DNA of 28,975 bases from a bacterium (GTDB lineage Bacteria > Bacillota > Clostridia > Oscillospirales > Acutalibacteraceae), in the NCBI GenBank assembly GCA_004560045.1, contig SFWF01000034.1:1-28975 (forward strand), in the 5' to 3' direction. The notes under the pieces were generated by a model. It saw only the letters and a program-made list of their open reading frames with translations, had not been told where the DNA came from and searched no databases. Shown piece after piece: positions 7,810 to 14,773 of this stretch. A program made the translations under genes and the position numbers. Position 1 is the first letter of the stretch. Every line of letters starts with the position of its first letter.

Positions 7810-8579
7810 TGTCGAAAGTTGTTCTTAAAACCGAAAATCTCGGCATTTCCTTCGGCGGACTTAAGGCCGTTCAGGACCTTAACCTTGAAATCAAGGAGGG
7901 TCAGCTCTACGGTCTCGTCGGACCTAACGGTGCCGGAAAAACCACCGTGTTCAATATGATCACAGGTGTTTACAAGCCCACTACCGGAAAATTCTGGCTT
8001 GACGGCGAGAATCTTACCGGCAAAAAGCAGGAGACCATCAACCACAAGGGTATTGCACGTACCTTCCAGAACATCCGTCTTTTCAACAATATGACGGTTA
8101 TCCGTAACGTTCTCGTCGGTCTTCATAATCAGAAGGAATTCCGTTGCTCTATGCTTGAAAGCATCCTTCGTCTTCCCCGTCACTTTAAGGTAGAAAAGGC
8201 CATGCGCGAGCGCGCCAAGGAAATTCTTCGCATAGTAGGCCTTGAGGAGGAGCGTAACAACCTTTCCTGCAACCTTCCCTACGGTAAGCAGAGAAAGCTT
8301 GAAATCGCCCGAGCCCTCGCTACCAATCCGAAGCTTCTTTGCCTCGACGAGCCCGCCGCAGGTATGAACCCCCACGAAACCGAGGAGCTTATGGATATCG
8401 TTCGCCACATCAGCAGGGAATATAAAATCACCATCCTGCTCATCGAGCACGATATGAAATTCGTTTCGGGTCTTTGTGACGAGATCACGGTACTTAACTT
8501 CGGTACCGTTCTTGCTCAGGGTACTCCCGACGCCGCCCTTAACGACCCCGAGGTTATTAAGGCTTATATAGGAGGATAA
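7809..8579 (+). CDS. livG: Branched-chain amino-acid ABC transporter ATPase LivG
   Basis: The first of two cytoplasmic ATPases powering the transporter. Walker A is GPNGAGKTT near residue 40. The Q-loop lies in GIARTFQNIRLF. The signature has the LivG variant form LPYGKQRKLEIARAL, Walker B is LLCLDEPAAGMNP, and the H-loop is LLIEHDMKF. The C-terminal ending TPDAALNDPEVIKAYIGG is typical of LivG. At 256 aa it is full length. AGGAGG sits inside the end of livM, and the start overlaps the livM stop. Confidence 0.96.
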   Translation: MSKVVLKTENLGISFGGLKAVQDLNLEIKEGQLYGLVGPNGAGKTTVFNMITGVYKPTTGKFWLDGENLTGKKQETINHKGIARTFQNIRLFNNMTVIRNVLVGLHNQKEFRCSMLESILRLPRHFKVEKAMRERAKEILRIVGLEEERNNLSCNLPYGKQRKLEIARALATNPKLLCLDEPAAGMNPHETEELMDIVRHISREYKITILLIEHDMKFVSGLCDEITVLNFGTVLAQGTPDAALNDPEVIKAYIGG

Positions 8580-8583
8580 CGCA

Positions 8584-9297
8584 ATGGCACTTCTTGAAGT
8601 TAAAGATCTTTCGGTCTACTACGGCGTTATCAATGCCCTTAAGGGAGTAAGCTTCGAGGTTAACGAAGGCGAGATCGTAACCCTTATCGGCGCTAACGGC
8701 GCAGGAAAGACTACCACTATGCAGTCGGTAATCGGCCTTATCCCTTCAAGGGGCGGCTCGATCATCTACGACGGCAAGGACATTTCCAAAATGCCCTGTC
8801 ATAAAATTGTTCGTCTCGGAATGTCTCAGGTTCCCGAGGGACGCCGCGTTTTCCAGGAGCTTACCGTTTACGAAAACCTCCTTATGGGAGCCTACTCGAT
8901 TAAAGCAAGCGACGCCTCTTTTAAGGCCGACATCGAAAGCATTTACGAGCGCTTCCCCCGTCTTGCCGAACGCAGAAATCAGGTCGCAGGAACCCTTTCG
9001 GGCGGTGAGCAGCAGATGCTTGCTATGGGACGAGCCCTTATGTCTCACCCCAAGCTTTTAATGCTTGACGAGCCCTCTATGGGACTTTCCCCCCTTCTTG
9101 TTGATCAGGTTTTCGATATCATCAAGAGCATCAACAAGGACGGAACTACCATTCTCTTGGTTGAGCAGAACGCAGGTAAATCCTTAGCAATAAGCGACCG
9201 TGCCTACGTCCTCGAGACGGGAAGCATCGTACTTACCGGTACGGGCGCAGAGCTTGCCGCCTCCGATGAGGTTAAAAAAGCCTACCTCGGCGGCTAA
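8584..9297 (+). CDS. livF: Branched-chain amino-acid ABC transporter ATPase LivF
   Basis: The partner ATPase of LivG, 237 aa. It has Walker A GANGAGKTT, Q-loop region GMSQVPEGRRVF (a LivF marker), signature LSGGEQQMLAMGRAL, Walker B LLMLDEPSMGLSP and the H-loop in ILLVEQNAGKSL, where Gln replaces the His found in LivG, as is usual for LivF. It ends in KKAYLGG. AGGAGG lies at the end of livG, 4 nt ahead of this gene. It is the last gene of the operon, followed by a strong terminator. Confidence 0.96.
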   Translation: MALLEVKDLSVYYGVINALKGVSFEVNEGEIVTLIGANGAGKTTTMQSVIGLIPSRGGSIIYDGKDISKMPCHKIVRLGMSQVPEGRRVFQELTVYENLLMGAYSIKASDASFKADIESIYERFPRLAERRNQVAGTLSGGEQQMLAMGRALMSHPKLLMLDEPSMGLSPLLVDQVFDIIKSINKDGTTILLVEQNAGKSLAISDRAYVLETGSIVLTGTGAELAASDEVKKAYLGG

Positions 9298-9316
9298 GAA
9301 AGCTTTGTAAAAGCAA

Positions 9317-9355
9317 AAAGGACAGATAACTCAGGTTATCTGTCCTTTGTTTTTT
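9317..9355. terminator. Intrinsic terminator at the end of the liv operon
   Basis: AAAGGACAGATAAC (9317-9330) pairs perfectly with 9335-9348 across a TCAG loop, followed by a T run at 9350-9356. It also lies between two converging genes, so it may stop transcription from both sides. Confidence 0.9.
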
Positions 9356-9361
9356 TACGGA

Positions 9362-10120
9362 TCATTCGGTAAAGCCTAAGGCCTTAGCGAATTTTTTGTT
9401 TTTAACGAGAACGGCGACCCCGTTGTTTACGGCGGTTATAAGGTGAGGACATTCCTCCATCTTTTCGGTCGCCGTTTTAAAGCGTTCGGCATCCTTTCCG
9501 ATAGCGCCTGCCAGCAGGGCGATAACAAGGTCGGTAGTAGCGCGGTCGCCCGCAACGAACATTTCGCAAAGCATATCGATAAGCTTTTTAACCGCCTTCT
9601 TGTTCTTCTCGTCGAGGGTCTTTCTTATCTCGGGGATAAAGTAGCGGGCGGAGAAGTCGAGATAAAGATATTTGCCCTTCTCGTCAACCTCAGCCTTATA
9701 GACCTCCTTAAGCTCGGGGTAGTTGGCAAGAAGCTTCGCGGTAAGGGTAGAAACGGTCACGTTTTCGCCCTGTGCGGTGGGGAGGTCGATGGCGGCGCCG
9801 CCTCTGTAGCCTGCCTTTATGCCCATAGCCTTCTGCGCACTGTCGACAAAGTCGATACCAACGCTTATGGCGTCGGCCTTGGTCTGACTCTCGTCGAAGA
9901 GGTAGGCGCTTATGTTCTTATATTCGCCGATTCCGTTTTCGCCCTTTGCGGCGATAGAAAGGTTATAAACCTGTCTGGCCTCGTCGTATTCGATTTTAAG
10001 AGCGTATTTTTCGTTTAAATAAACCCCGTTTTCCTCCTTAAAGCCGTTTTCGTTTAAGAAGGCGGACATCTCTTCGAGTATTACGTCAAAATATCTGTTT
10101 TCCAAAATTAACACATCCAA
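9362..10120 (-). CDS. Unrecognised cytoplasmic protein, 252 aa
   Basis: I do not recognise this family. It has no signal peptide or membrane segment and looks like a mixed alpha/beta soluble protein with many charged residues. Two stretches could be helical bundles: KAVKKLIDMLCEMFVAGDR and the C-terminal region with GKDAERFKTATEKMEECPHL. The central part, rich in alternating hydrophobic residues (YALKIEYDEARQVYNLSIA), looks like beta strands. The full frame begins at TTG (10120), only about 11 nt after the predicted transcription start and without a ribosome site. Starts at residue 3 (GTG), residue 6 (TTG) or residue 18 (ATG) are possible. It is a single-gene unit divergent from the AraC regulator. 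Confidence 0.7.
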   Translation of the reverse strand: MDVLILENRYFDVILEEMSAFLNENGFKEENGVYLNEKYALKIEYDEARQVYNLSIAAKGENGIGEYKNISAYLFDESQTKADAISVGIDFVDSAQKAMGIKAGYRGGAAIDLPTAQGENVTVSTLTAKLLANYPELKEVYKAEVDEKGKYLYLDFSARYFIPEIRKTLDEKNKKAVKKLIDMLCEMFVAGDRATTDLVIALLAGAIGKDAERFKTATEKMEECPHLITAVNNGVAVLVKNKKFAKALGFTE

Positions 10121-10137
10121 AGTTTAGTATTTATAAA

Positions 10138-10166
10138 ATTATACCACAGTCGCTCTCTTTTGTCAC
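10138..10166 (-). promoter_or_regulatory. Promoter of the 252-aa protein gene
   Basis: On the minus strand, GTGACA (10166-10161), a 17-bp spacer and TATAAT (10143-10138), with a TG extension one base before the -10 box. The predicted start near 10131 leaves almost no leader. Confidence 0.65.
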
Positions 10167-10194
10167 GAAAAATATTTAATATCCTTTAAAACAG

Positions 10195-10224
10195 TTGACG
10201 AAGCATACGGTTTAATGGTATAAT
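10195..10224 (+). promoter_or_regulatory. Promoter of the AraC-GH16 operon
   Basis: TTGACG (10195-10200), an 18-bp spacer and TATAAT (10219-10224) with TGG just before it, an extended -10. It is divergent from the promoter of the 252-aa gene, with the two -35 boxes about 28 bp apart. Confidence 0.75.
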
Positions 10225-10252
10225 TGTGATATATGTATATAAGGAGTTTTTA

Positions 10253-11059
10253 ATGAACGCCAATTACGAATATAAGACCGCCCCCGTCTCTATTCAGCGC
10301 GACACCAAGCAGCTTACCACCCTGCCGCATCTTCACGACGAGATCGAGATGGTCTACGTCCTTAAGGGCAGTACGGTGGCCTACGCCGATCAAAACGTTT
10401 GTGAGATAGGGCAAGGCGAGCTCTACATAAGCTTCCCTAATCAGATACACTATTATAATTCTGCCGAAAATTCGCTTTTTTACGTCCTTATCGTGACCCC
10501 CAAGCTGTTTTACGGAAAAAGGGAGCTGCTTTCGGGAAGCGTCCCTCTCGAAAATCATATTACCCTCGACAAAAACGACCGAATTGCCGAATACATCGAG
10601 ACTATAGTCGGTCTGCCCGAGGAAAGCGATATTTCGGATTATACGGGCTACTTCAATCTTCTTCTCCCGCGGATCCTCAACAAGCTTTCTCTTAAACCCG
10701 CGGTAAGCGGAGAGGATTCTACCCTTCGTAATATTCTCGAATTCTGTTCGGCAAACTTTTCGGAGGACCTTTCCCTCGAATACGTCGCCGAGCACCTGCA
10801 CCTCAGCCGCTTTCATATCTCACGGCTTTTCAACCGAAAGCTTGAGCTTGGCTTCAGCGACTACGTGAACAAGCTCAGGGTCAGGGAATCCTGTGACCTG
10901 CTTCGGGACCCCGATAAGAAAATTGCCGACATATCGGAAGAGGTCGGCTTCGGCTCTATCAGAACCTACAACCGCGCTTTTAAGGAAATTCACGGAAAAA
11001 CCCCCGCCGAATACCGAGAAGCAATCTCTTCGATGCCGCGCTGGCGCGTTTTAAAATAA
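10253..11059 (+). CDS. AraC-family transcriptional regulator with N-terminal cupin domain
   Basis: A DNA-binding regulator of 268 aa. The N-terminal half is a sugar-sensing cupin: PHLHDEIEMVYVLKGS carries the HxHxxxE pattern, and GELYISFPNQIHYY the second His. The C-terminal 100 residues hold two helix-turn-helix units, 'LSLEYVAEHLHLSRFHISRLF' in the middle and KIADISEEVGFGSIRTYNRAFKE at the end, closing with GKTPAEYR. The start was set at the ATG at 10253, with AAGGAG six bases upstream. The in-frame GTG at 10226 lies two bases after the -10 box and before any transcript could begin. It is 17 nt upstream of the GH16 gene, so it probably controls that enzyme in response to a glucan product. 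Confidence 0.88.
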   Translation: MNANYEYKTAPVSIQRDTKQLTTLPHLHDEIEMVYVLKGSTVAYADQNVCEIGQGELYISFPNQIHYYNSAENSLFYVLIVTPKLFYGKRELLSGSVPLENHITLDKNDRIAEYIETIVGLPEESDISDYTGYFNLLLPRILNKLSLKPAVSGEDSTLRNILEFCSANFSEDLSLEYVAEHLHLSRFHISRLFNRKLELGFSDYVNKLRVRESCDLLRDPDKKIADISEEVGFGSIRTYNRAFKEIHGKTPAEYREAISSMPRWRVLK

Positions 11060-11076
11060 CTTAAAGGAGCTTTTGA

Positions 11077-12531
11077 ATGACAAAGAATATTATTTCAATC
11101 TTACTTGCCCTCTGCCTTTTGCTTTCGGTAACCGCCTGCGGCGGTAACGGAGCAAAAACTCCCTCTTCCTCTCTCCCCTCCTCCGACCCGGTAAGCTCGG
11201 AGGATACCTCCTCCGAAGAAAGCTCTAAGGCTCCGTCGGGCGACGATAACTACATAGGCTCGGGCGATTTTGCAGGAACCAAAAACCCCGTAACCTCCTC
11301 CGAGGAAAGCTCCAACGTCGATACTACTACCGACGTTGTTGTCTGGAAAAATCCCGAGGTGTTTTCCATCATCTTCCCCGTCGGTGACAGCGCCGTTAAG
11401 GAAAGCGCTTTGGCCATTCAGAGATACTTTTCCAAGAACTACGGCGTAAATCTTGCCGTAAAATCCGACACGGCCGCAGAGTCTCCCTACGAGATCCTCG
11501 TCGGCAAGACCAACCGCAAGGAAAGCAACAAGAATATCGCTTTAAACAAATACAGCGTATCGGTAAAAGACAAAAAGCTTATCTTCGACGGCGGTCATAA
11601 GGCTATGCTCGACCTTGCGATTCAGCTTTTTGCCGAAAAGAAGCCCAAAAACAACCCCGACGCTAAGCTTTCGGGTACCGTTTCCGACTTTAAGGCGAAA
11701 ATGCTCGACGGATACGAGTACGTTTGGGGCGACGAGTTCAGAACCAAGGAGCTCGACTTTACCCGCTGGTGCTTAAACGCCAAAATGGGCGGCACCAATA
11801 AAATAAAGGTCGTTTCCACCCGCGAGACCATCGATATGAAGAACGATAACCTTGTTCTGACCGCCTGTAAAAGCGCCAACAAGACAAAAACCGAATACCT
11901 CGTTCCCACCTCGGTCGTAACCCAGTGGAATATGATGTACACCTACGGCTATTGTGAGATAAAAGCCAAGGTTCCCAACACTGTCGGCGTATGGCCCTCC
12001 TTCTGGACCCAGTCGAGCACCGGCGTCGGCAAGAGAAGCTGCTTCGATTATTTCGTCGAGGTAGATATCTTCGAGGTCTTCGGCGATCCCGACGGAAAAT
12101 TCATCCCCAACCTGCATAAATGGTACACCGCTGCTGCAGGCGGTGGGCACATTGTAAGCGGCGCTAAGCACAACGTTCCCCTTAACAATTCGATGAGCGA
12201 ATATCATACCTTCGGCTACGAGTGGACTCCTAAGGAGATGTCCATGTACGTAGACGGCAAAAAGTACGAAACCTACGATATTACCGATCCTAATACCCTA
12301 CACAATAACACCACCAAAGAAATGAAGGGCTTCCACGACCCGCAGTTCCTTATCTTCAACAACCACGTTTTCGCCGAGGACGCTTCCTTTAAGCCCAACC
12401 TTATCGAGAATAACGAAAAGGCCCTCCCCTCAAGCTACTGTATCGACTACTTCCGTCTGTATCAGAAACCGGGCGAAGGCAAGATCTGGACCGATTATAA
12501 CGTTAAATACACCTATTCCGAAAGGGATTAA
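11077..12531 (+). CDS. Secreted glycoside hydrolase family 16 lipoprotein (beta-glucanase type)
   Basis: A surface-anchored endo-acting glucanase, 484 aa. The lipoprotein signal ends at SVTAC (Cys21), followed by a Ser/Glu/Pro-rich linker to about residue 85. Residues of about 88-190 form a separate domain (FPVGDSAVKESALAIQRYF, then YEILVGKTNRKES) that resembles the alpha-glucuronidase N-terminal type domain found on other Clostridial glycosidases; this assignment is tentative. The GH16 domain follows from YVWGDEF. Its catalytic motif EVDIFE at 328-333 is the ExDxxE form, with Glu328 the nucleophile and Glu333 the acid/base, and Trp-rich GVWPSFWTQ precedes it. Laminarin, lichenan or another beta-glucan could be the substrate. 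AAAGGAG is 7 nt upstream; it is co-transcribed with the AraC gene. Confidence 0.88.
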   Translation: MTKNIISILLALCLLLSVTACGGNGAKTPSSSLPSSDPVSSEDTSSEESSKAPSGDDNYIGSGDFAGTKNPVTSSEESSNVDTTTDVVVWKNPEVFSIIFPVGDSAVKESALAIQRYFSKNYGVNLAVKSDTAAESPYEILVGKTNRKESNKNIALNKYSVSVKDKKLIFDGGHKAMLDLAIQLFAEKKPKNNPDAKLSGTVSDFKAKMLDGYEYVWGDEFRTKELDFTRWCLNAKMGGTNKIKVVSTRETIDMKNDNLVLTACKSANKTKTEYLVPTSVVTQWNMMYTYGYCEIKAKVPNTVGVWPSFWTQSSTGVGKRSCFDYFVEVDIFEVFGDPDGKFIPNLHKWYTAAAGGGHIVSGAKHNVPLNNSMSEYHTFGYEWTPKEMSMYVDGKKYETYDITDPNTLHNNTTKEMKGFHDPQFLIFNNHVFAEDASFKPNLIENNEKALPSSYCIDYFRLYQKPGEGKIWTDYNVKYTYSERD

Positions 12532-12578
12532 AAGGTTTTTCGGATAAACATAATGCTCAAATATTGCACATAATATGT

Positions 12579-12584
12579 TATTAT
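12579..12584 (+). promoter_or_regulatory. Possible extended -10 box for the small lipoprotein gene
   Basis: TGTTATTAT at 12576-12584 is an extended -10 sequence. The -35 region is poor, and no terminator separates this gene from the GH16 gene, so read-through is also possible. Confidence 0.35.
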
Positions 12585-12615
12585 AAGGTTACAAACCTAA
12601 AAGGAGTGTATTTTT

Positions 12616-13026
12616 ATGAAAAAATTATTAGCAATCGTTCTTTGTCTCGTTTTCTGCCTCTCCCTCGTTGCCTGCGGCGGAAACACCGGCTCGGATAGCG
12701 CCAAGGTCGCAAAATACGTAAACGAGAACAAGGAAGAGCTTATTTCTGCTATGGAATCAAGCTTCTCGGCATCTTCGGCTATGGGCTGTGAGGTCGACGT
12801 TAAGGCCGTCGGCAACGGAATGGTCATCGACGTTAACATCGCAGGCTTCAACGACATTCCCGACGAGCAGAAGGAGCTTCTTCAGTCCACCTACGACGCT
12901 ATGTCCTCTACCTTCGATACCATGCTCGATAACCTTAAGGCCGAGGTTCCCGAATTCGGATACATCACCATCAACGTAAACGAAGAAGACGGCGACAACC
13001 TCGCCACCATCAACGCAGGAAAATAA
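12616..13026 (+). CDS. Small lipoprotein, DUF4854-like
   Basis: A 136-aa protein with a clear lipoprotein signal (MKKLLAIVLCLVFCLSLVAC, Cys20) and a mature domain of about 110 residues. The mature part contains YVNENKEELISAMESSFSAS near the start, then two beta-rich segments (EVDVKAVGNGMVIDVNIAG and YITINVNEEDGDNLATINAG) around a helix. This matches my memory of DUF4854, small secreted lipoproteins of Clostridia with no known function; the family name is tentative. AAAGGAG lies 10 nt upstream. It may be co-expressed with the GH16 enzyme, but the sequence gives no direct link. Confidence 0.8.
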   Translation: MKKLLAIVLCLVFCLSLVACGGNTGSDSAKVAKYVNENKEELISAMESSFSASSAMGCEVDVKAVGNGMVIDVNIAGFNDIPDEQKELLQSTYDAMSSTFDTMLDNLKAEVPEFGYITINVNEEDGDNLATINAGK

Positions 13027-13040
13027 TTACTCCATACAAC

Positions 13041-13064
13041 ACCCCCGCCGAAGGCGGGGTTTTG
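13041..13064 (+). terminator. Intrinsic terminator of the small lipoprotein gene
   Basis: CCCCGCC (13043-13049) pairs with GGCGGGG (13053-13059) across a GAA loop, followed by TTTTGT. Confidence 0.8.
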
Positions 13065-13106
13065 TCTATCTTCAGAAGAAAATTTTCATCTTTAGGGAAG
13101 AGGGAT
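13058..13106 (+). repeat. 49-bp direct repeat, copy 1
   Basis: The sequence beginning GGTTTTGT and containing CTTCAGAAGAAAATTTTC recurs at 13514-13562 with two differences in 49 positions. It starts within the tail of the terminator. The two copies bracket the inverted-repeat element at 13218-13509. Confidence 0.8.
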
Positions 13107-13269
13107 TAGGGACGAGGGGATTTCCCGTAAGATAGATATAAATTTGTTTCCCCTCCTCCCTTTTCCCTAACGCTTAAAACTAAACCTCCGCCGAAAGGCA
13201 GAATAAAAAACCACCCGTTAGGAAGCCCCGATTAGGGATTTGACGAACCTTTAAAGAGGGTGTTCTCTC

Positions 13270-13310
13270 GGCATTCCCCAGCGGGGGAGGGGGACCGCCG
13301 CAGCGGTGGT
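13270..13310 (+). repeat. Three-hairpin repeat, divergent copy A
   Basis: Hairpin 1 is TTCCCC-AGC-GGGGGA and hairpin 2 is ACCGC-CGCA-GCGGT. The third hairpin seen in other copies is not clear here. This copy lies inside the inverted-repeat element and faces copy A'. Confidence 0.6.
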
Positions 13311-13360
13311 GTCCGTCGCGGTCGGCAGAAAGTCTAGATAATATCCCGCCCGGATTTGTG

Positions 13361-13416
13361 GTGTAGGTTTCTACTCATCCACCACTACGTGGTCCCCCTT
13401 CCCTGCTAGGGAAGGC
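13361..13416 (-). repeat. Three-hairpin repeat, copy A'
   Basis: Read on the minus strand, hairpin 1 is CCTTCCC-TAGCA-GGGAAGG, hairpin 2 ACCAC-GTA-GTGGT, and hairpin 3 GTAG-AAAC-CTAC. Confidence 0.75.
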
Positions 13417-13513
13417 TCACACTCGCCATCGAATTTTACAAAAATAAAGATGATATGTATTGATCCAAATACATATCACCTAATTTTGTCCCTAATCGGG
13501 GCTTCCTAAAGCA

Positions 13514-13562
13514 GGTTTTGTGTATCTTCAGAAGAAAATTTTCATCTTTAGGGACGAGGGAT
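13514..13562 (+). repeat. 49-bp direct repeat, copy 2
   Basis: This is a near-identical copy of 13058-13106, starting five bases after the right end of the inverted-repeat element. The offset is 456 bp. The stretch 13107-13217 between copy 1 and the element is AT-rich with low-complexity CCCTTTTCCC runs, and no gene is seen in it. Confidence 0.8.
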
Positions 13563-13586
13563 GAGGGGCTGCGCAGGGGCCTGTGG

Positions 13587-13752
13587 CAGTGGACAGTGGT
13601 CAGTGGTCAGTGGACAGAAAAGAGTAACGCCTTCGGCGTGAGTACGCTACGCGCGAGTAAAAAGAGTGAAGAAAGCGAAATTGCTTCGGTATCCGTAAGC
13701 CTTCCCTTGGGGGAAGGGGGACCACGTAGTGGTGGATGAGGGAAACCTATTC
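13587..13752 (+). repeat. Long direct repeat shared with 28319-28471, including three-hairpin copy B
   Basis: It opens with several CAGTGGACAGTGG-type units. It continues through AAAAGAGTAACGCCTTCGGC and GAAGAAAGCGAAATTGC, then CGGTATCCGT, and ends with the three-hairpin core at 13700-13752. Hairpin 1 is CCTTCCC-TTGG-GGGAAGG, hairpin 2 is ACCAC-GTA-GTGGT, and hairpin 3 is AGG-GAAA-CCT with outer pairing. Compared with 28319-28471 it carries about 13 extra bases after CTTCGGCG. No gene is seen here. Confidence 0.8.
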
Positions 13753-13775
13753 CACTCTGCTTTGCGGGATAAGCT

Positions 13776-14154
13776 CTAAGCTTCTATTTCTATGTTTTCA
13801 ATATTTATACCGAAAACCTCTGCAAGCTCGGTACAAACCTCGTAGAAATGCTTTTTTATATCGTCGTTCGTGTATCTGATTACACGAATTCCTAACTTAT
13901 TTAGCTCGGCGTCTCGTTTTTTATCGGATATTTCGTGTTCTTCGCTAAGATGCTGTGAGCCGTCAAGCTCTATAACTACATTTTTTGAATTAATATAAAA
14001 ATCTACTATGTAATTTCCTATATTTTTCTGTCGGTTTACCGTAAAGGGTAACGTTTTTAAGAAAATCATACCAAAGATGTTTTTCCTCGTCGGTCATATT
14101 TTTTCTGAGGGTCTGTGCGTTTTTAACGAGCTTTTTGTTGTGCGCTATACTCAT
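13776..14154 (-). pseudogene. DUF559 endonuclease-like protein, frameshifted
   Basis: Two frames together make one complete DUF559 protein (PD-(D/E)XK / Vsr-like nuclease fold). The first, from ATG 14154, reads MSIAHNKKLVKNAQTL and TDEEKHLWYDFL. The second, from about 14068, reads LKTLPFTVNRQKNIGNYIVDFY, VVIELDGSQH and LGIRVIRYTNDDI. They join at a run of five A (plus-strand T at 14054-14058). Removing one A restores the expected LWYDFLKTLP. The active-site pattern (Asp in IVDF, Glu and Asp in IELDG, then Gln-His) is intact after the break. A +1 shift is needed, which does not match a standard -1 slippery site, so decay or a sequencing error is most likely. It sits between inverted copies of the three-hairpin repeat. 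Confidence 0.75.
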
Positions 14155-14235
14155 TTAAAATTCACATCTTTTCCAATTTGATTTGATACAAATAATATTA
14201 AAGCCCTCAGGTTATCCAATTTATCCTTAATATAT

Positions 14236-14405
14236 AGGTTTCCCTCATCCACCACTACGTGGTCCCTCTTCCCCCAAGGGAAGGCCGACGGATACCGAGG
14301 CAATATATCGGGAGGTTGTAGGGGAGGGGCTTGCTCCTCCTGTAAGATATCGCAAATTTGAATAAAACCATTCGGTTGTTATCAGACCTTTGGTCTGCTC
14401 GGGTC
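14236..14405 (-). repeat. Long repeat, inverted copy of 28541-28710, including three-hairpin copy C
   Basis: Read on the minus strand it begins GACCCGAGCAGACCAAAGG. It passes through TCTGATAACAACCGAA, TTTGCGATATCTTAC and CCCCTACAACCTCCCGATAT, and ends in the three-hairpin core (14285-14236). In the core, hairpin 1 is CCTTCCC-TTGG-GGGAAG, hairpin 2 ACCAC-GTA-GTGGT, and hairpin 3 AGG-GAAA-CCT. The same order of blocks is seen at 28541-28710 on the plus strand. Confidence 0.8.
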
Positions 14406-14410
14406 GTCGA

Positions 14411-14740
14411 GGGTCTCGTTGCGACTCGTTCCTCTAGCCGGAGACGGCCCCCTTTTGTCCTTCGGACATTTCCCCCTCCAGGGGGAATTACACTCGCCGA
14501 CTCCCACAAGGGTTGCCGAATAGTTTTACGAAATTTGTGATATCTCACGGTTTCCGTTAGAAAATGAAATCATAAAACTTTCGTTTTATCCGCCGCAGCG
14601 GATTTCATCACGCAGGGATTTCATCCGTTTCCCCCATTGGGGAAACGGATTTAATTGCCCCGGTCGGTGCTTCCGCTTCGCAGAGGTATCCACCGGACAC
14701 CCGCACCCCTCCCCTACAACTGCAACTGTAAAATTTTACA
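14411..14740. repeat. Gene-free block of stem-loop sequences
   Basis: No plausible gene is seen. The block holds GTCTCGTTGCGACTCG (also at about 28788-28803) and a minus-strand set of hairpins at 14430-14500 (TTCCCCC/GGGGGAA and TGTCC-GAA-GGACA). It also has ATCCGC-CGCA-GCGGAT (14588-14603), the strong hairpin ATCCGTTTCCCC-CATT-GGGGAAACGGAT (14623-14650), and the perfect palindrome TGTAAAATTTTACA (14727-14740). ACACTCGCC at about 14490 also follows hairpin copy A' near 13418, which suggests a related but diverged repeat. Confidence 0.6.
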
Positions 14741-14747
14741 ATAAAAA

Positions 14748-14773
14748 AACCGCCCGTGTGGGCGGTTCGTTTT
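14748..14773 (-). terminator. Intrinsic terminator of the pncA-nadE operon
   Basis: AACCGCCC (14748-14755) pairs with GGGCGGTT (14760-14767) across GTGT. On the minus strand it is followed by a run of T (plus-strand A at 14743-14749), just past the nadE stop. Confidence 0.85.

Larger units (their letters stand above)
13218..13509. mobile_element. MITE-like element with perfect 21-bp terminal inverted repeats
   Basis: The first 21 bases, beginning TTAGGAAGCCCCGATTAG, are the exact reverse complement of the last 21, ending CTAATCGGGGCTTCCTAA. The inverted symmetry continues imperfectly outside, with AAAACC on the left and GGTTTT on the right. The 292-bp body has no reading frame. It holds two copies of the three-hairpin repeat in opposite orientation (13270-13310 and 13361-13416) and an 11-bp stem TGATATGTATT with its complement at about 13450-13477. 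This is the build of a non-autonomous transposable element. No clear target-site duplication is visible, and the transposase that would move it is not in the window. Confidence 0.7.

Noticed and set aside
13518..13739. 73-aa frame in the repeat island
   Set aside because: It lies entirely in the direct repeat and hairpin copy B, with repetitive translation and no ribosome site.
14050..14070. Programmed -1 ribosomal frameshift in the DUF559 gene
   Set aside because: The second frame is +1 relative to the first and no stop or pseudoknot pattern supports recoding. An indel in the A run explains it better.
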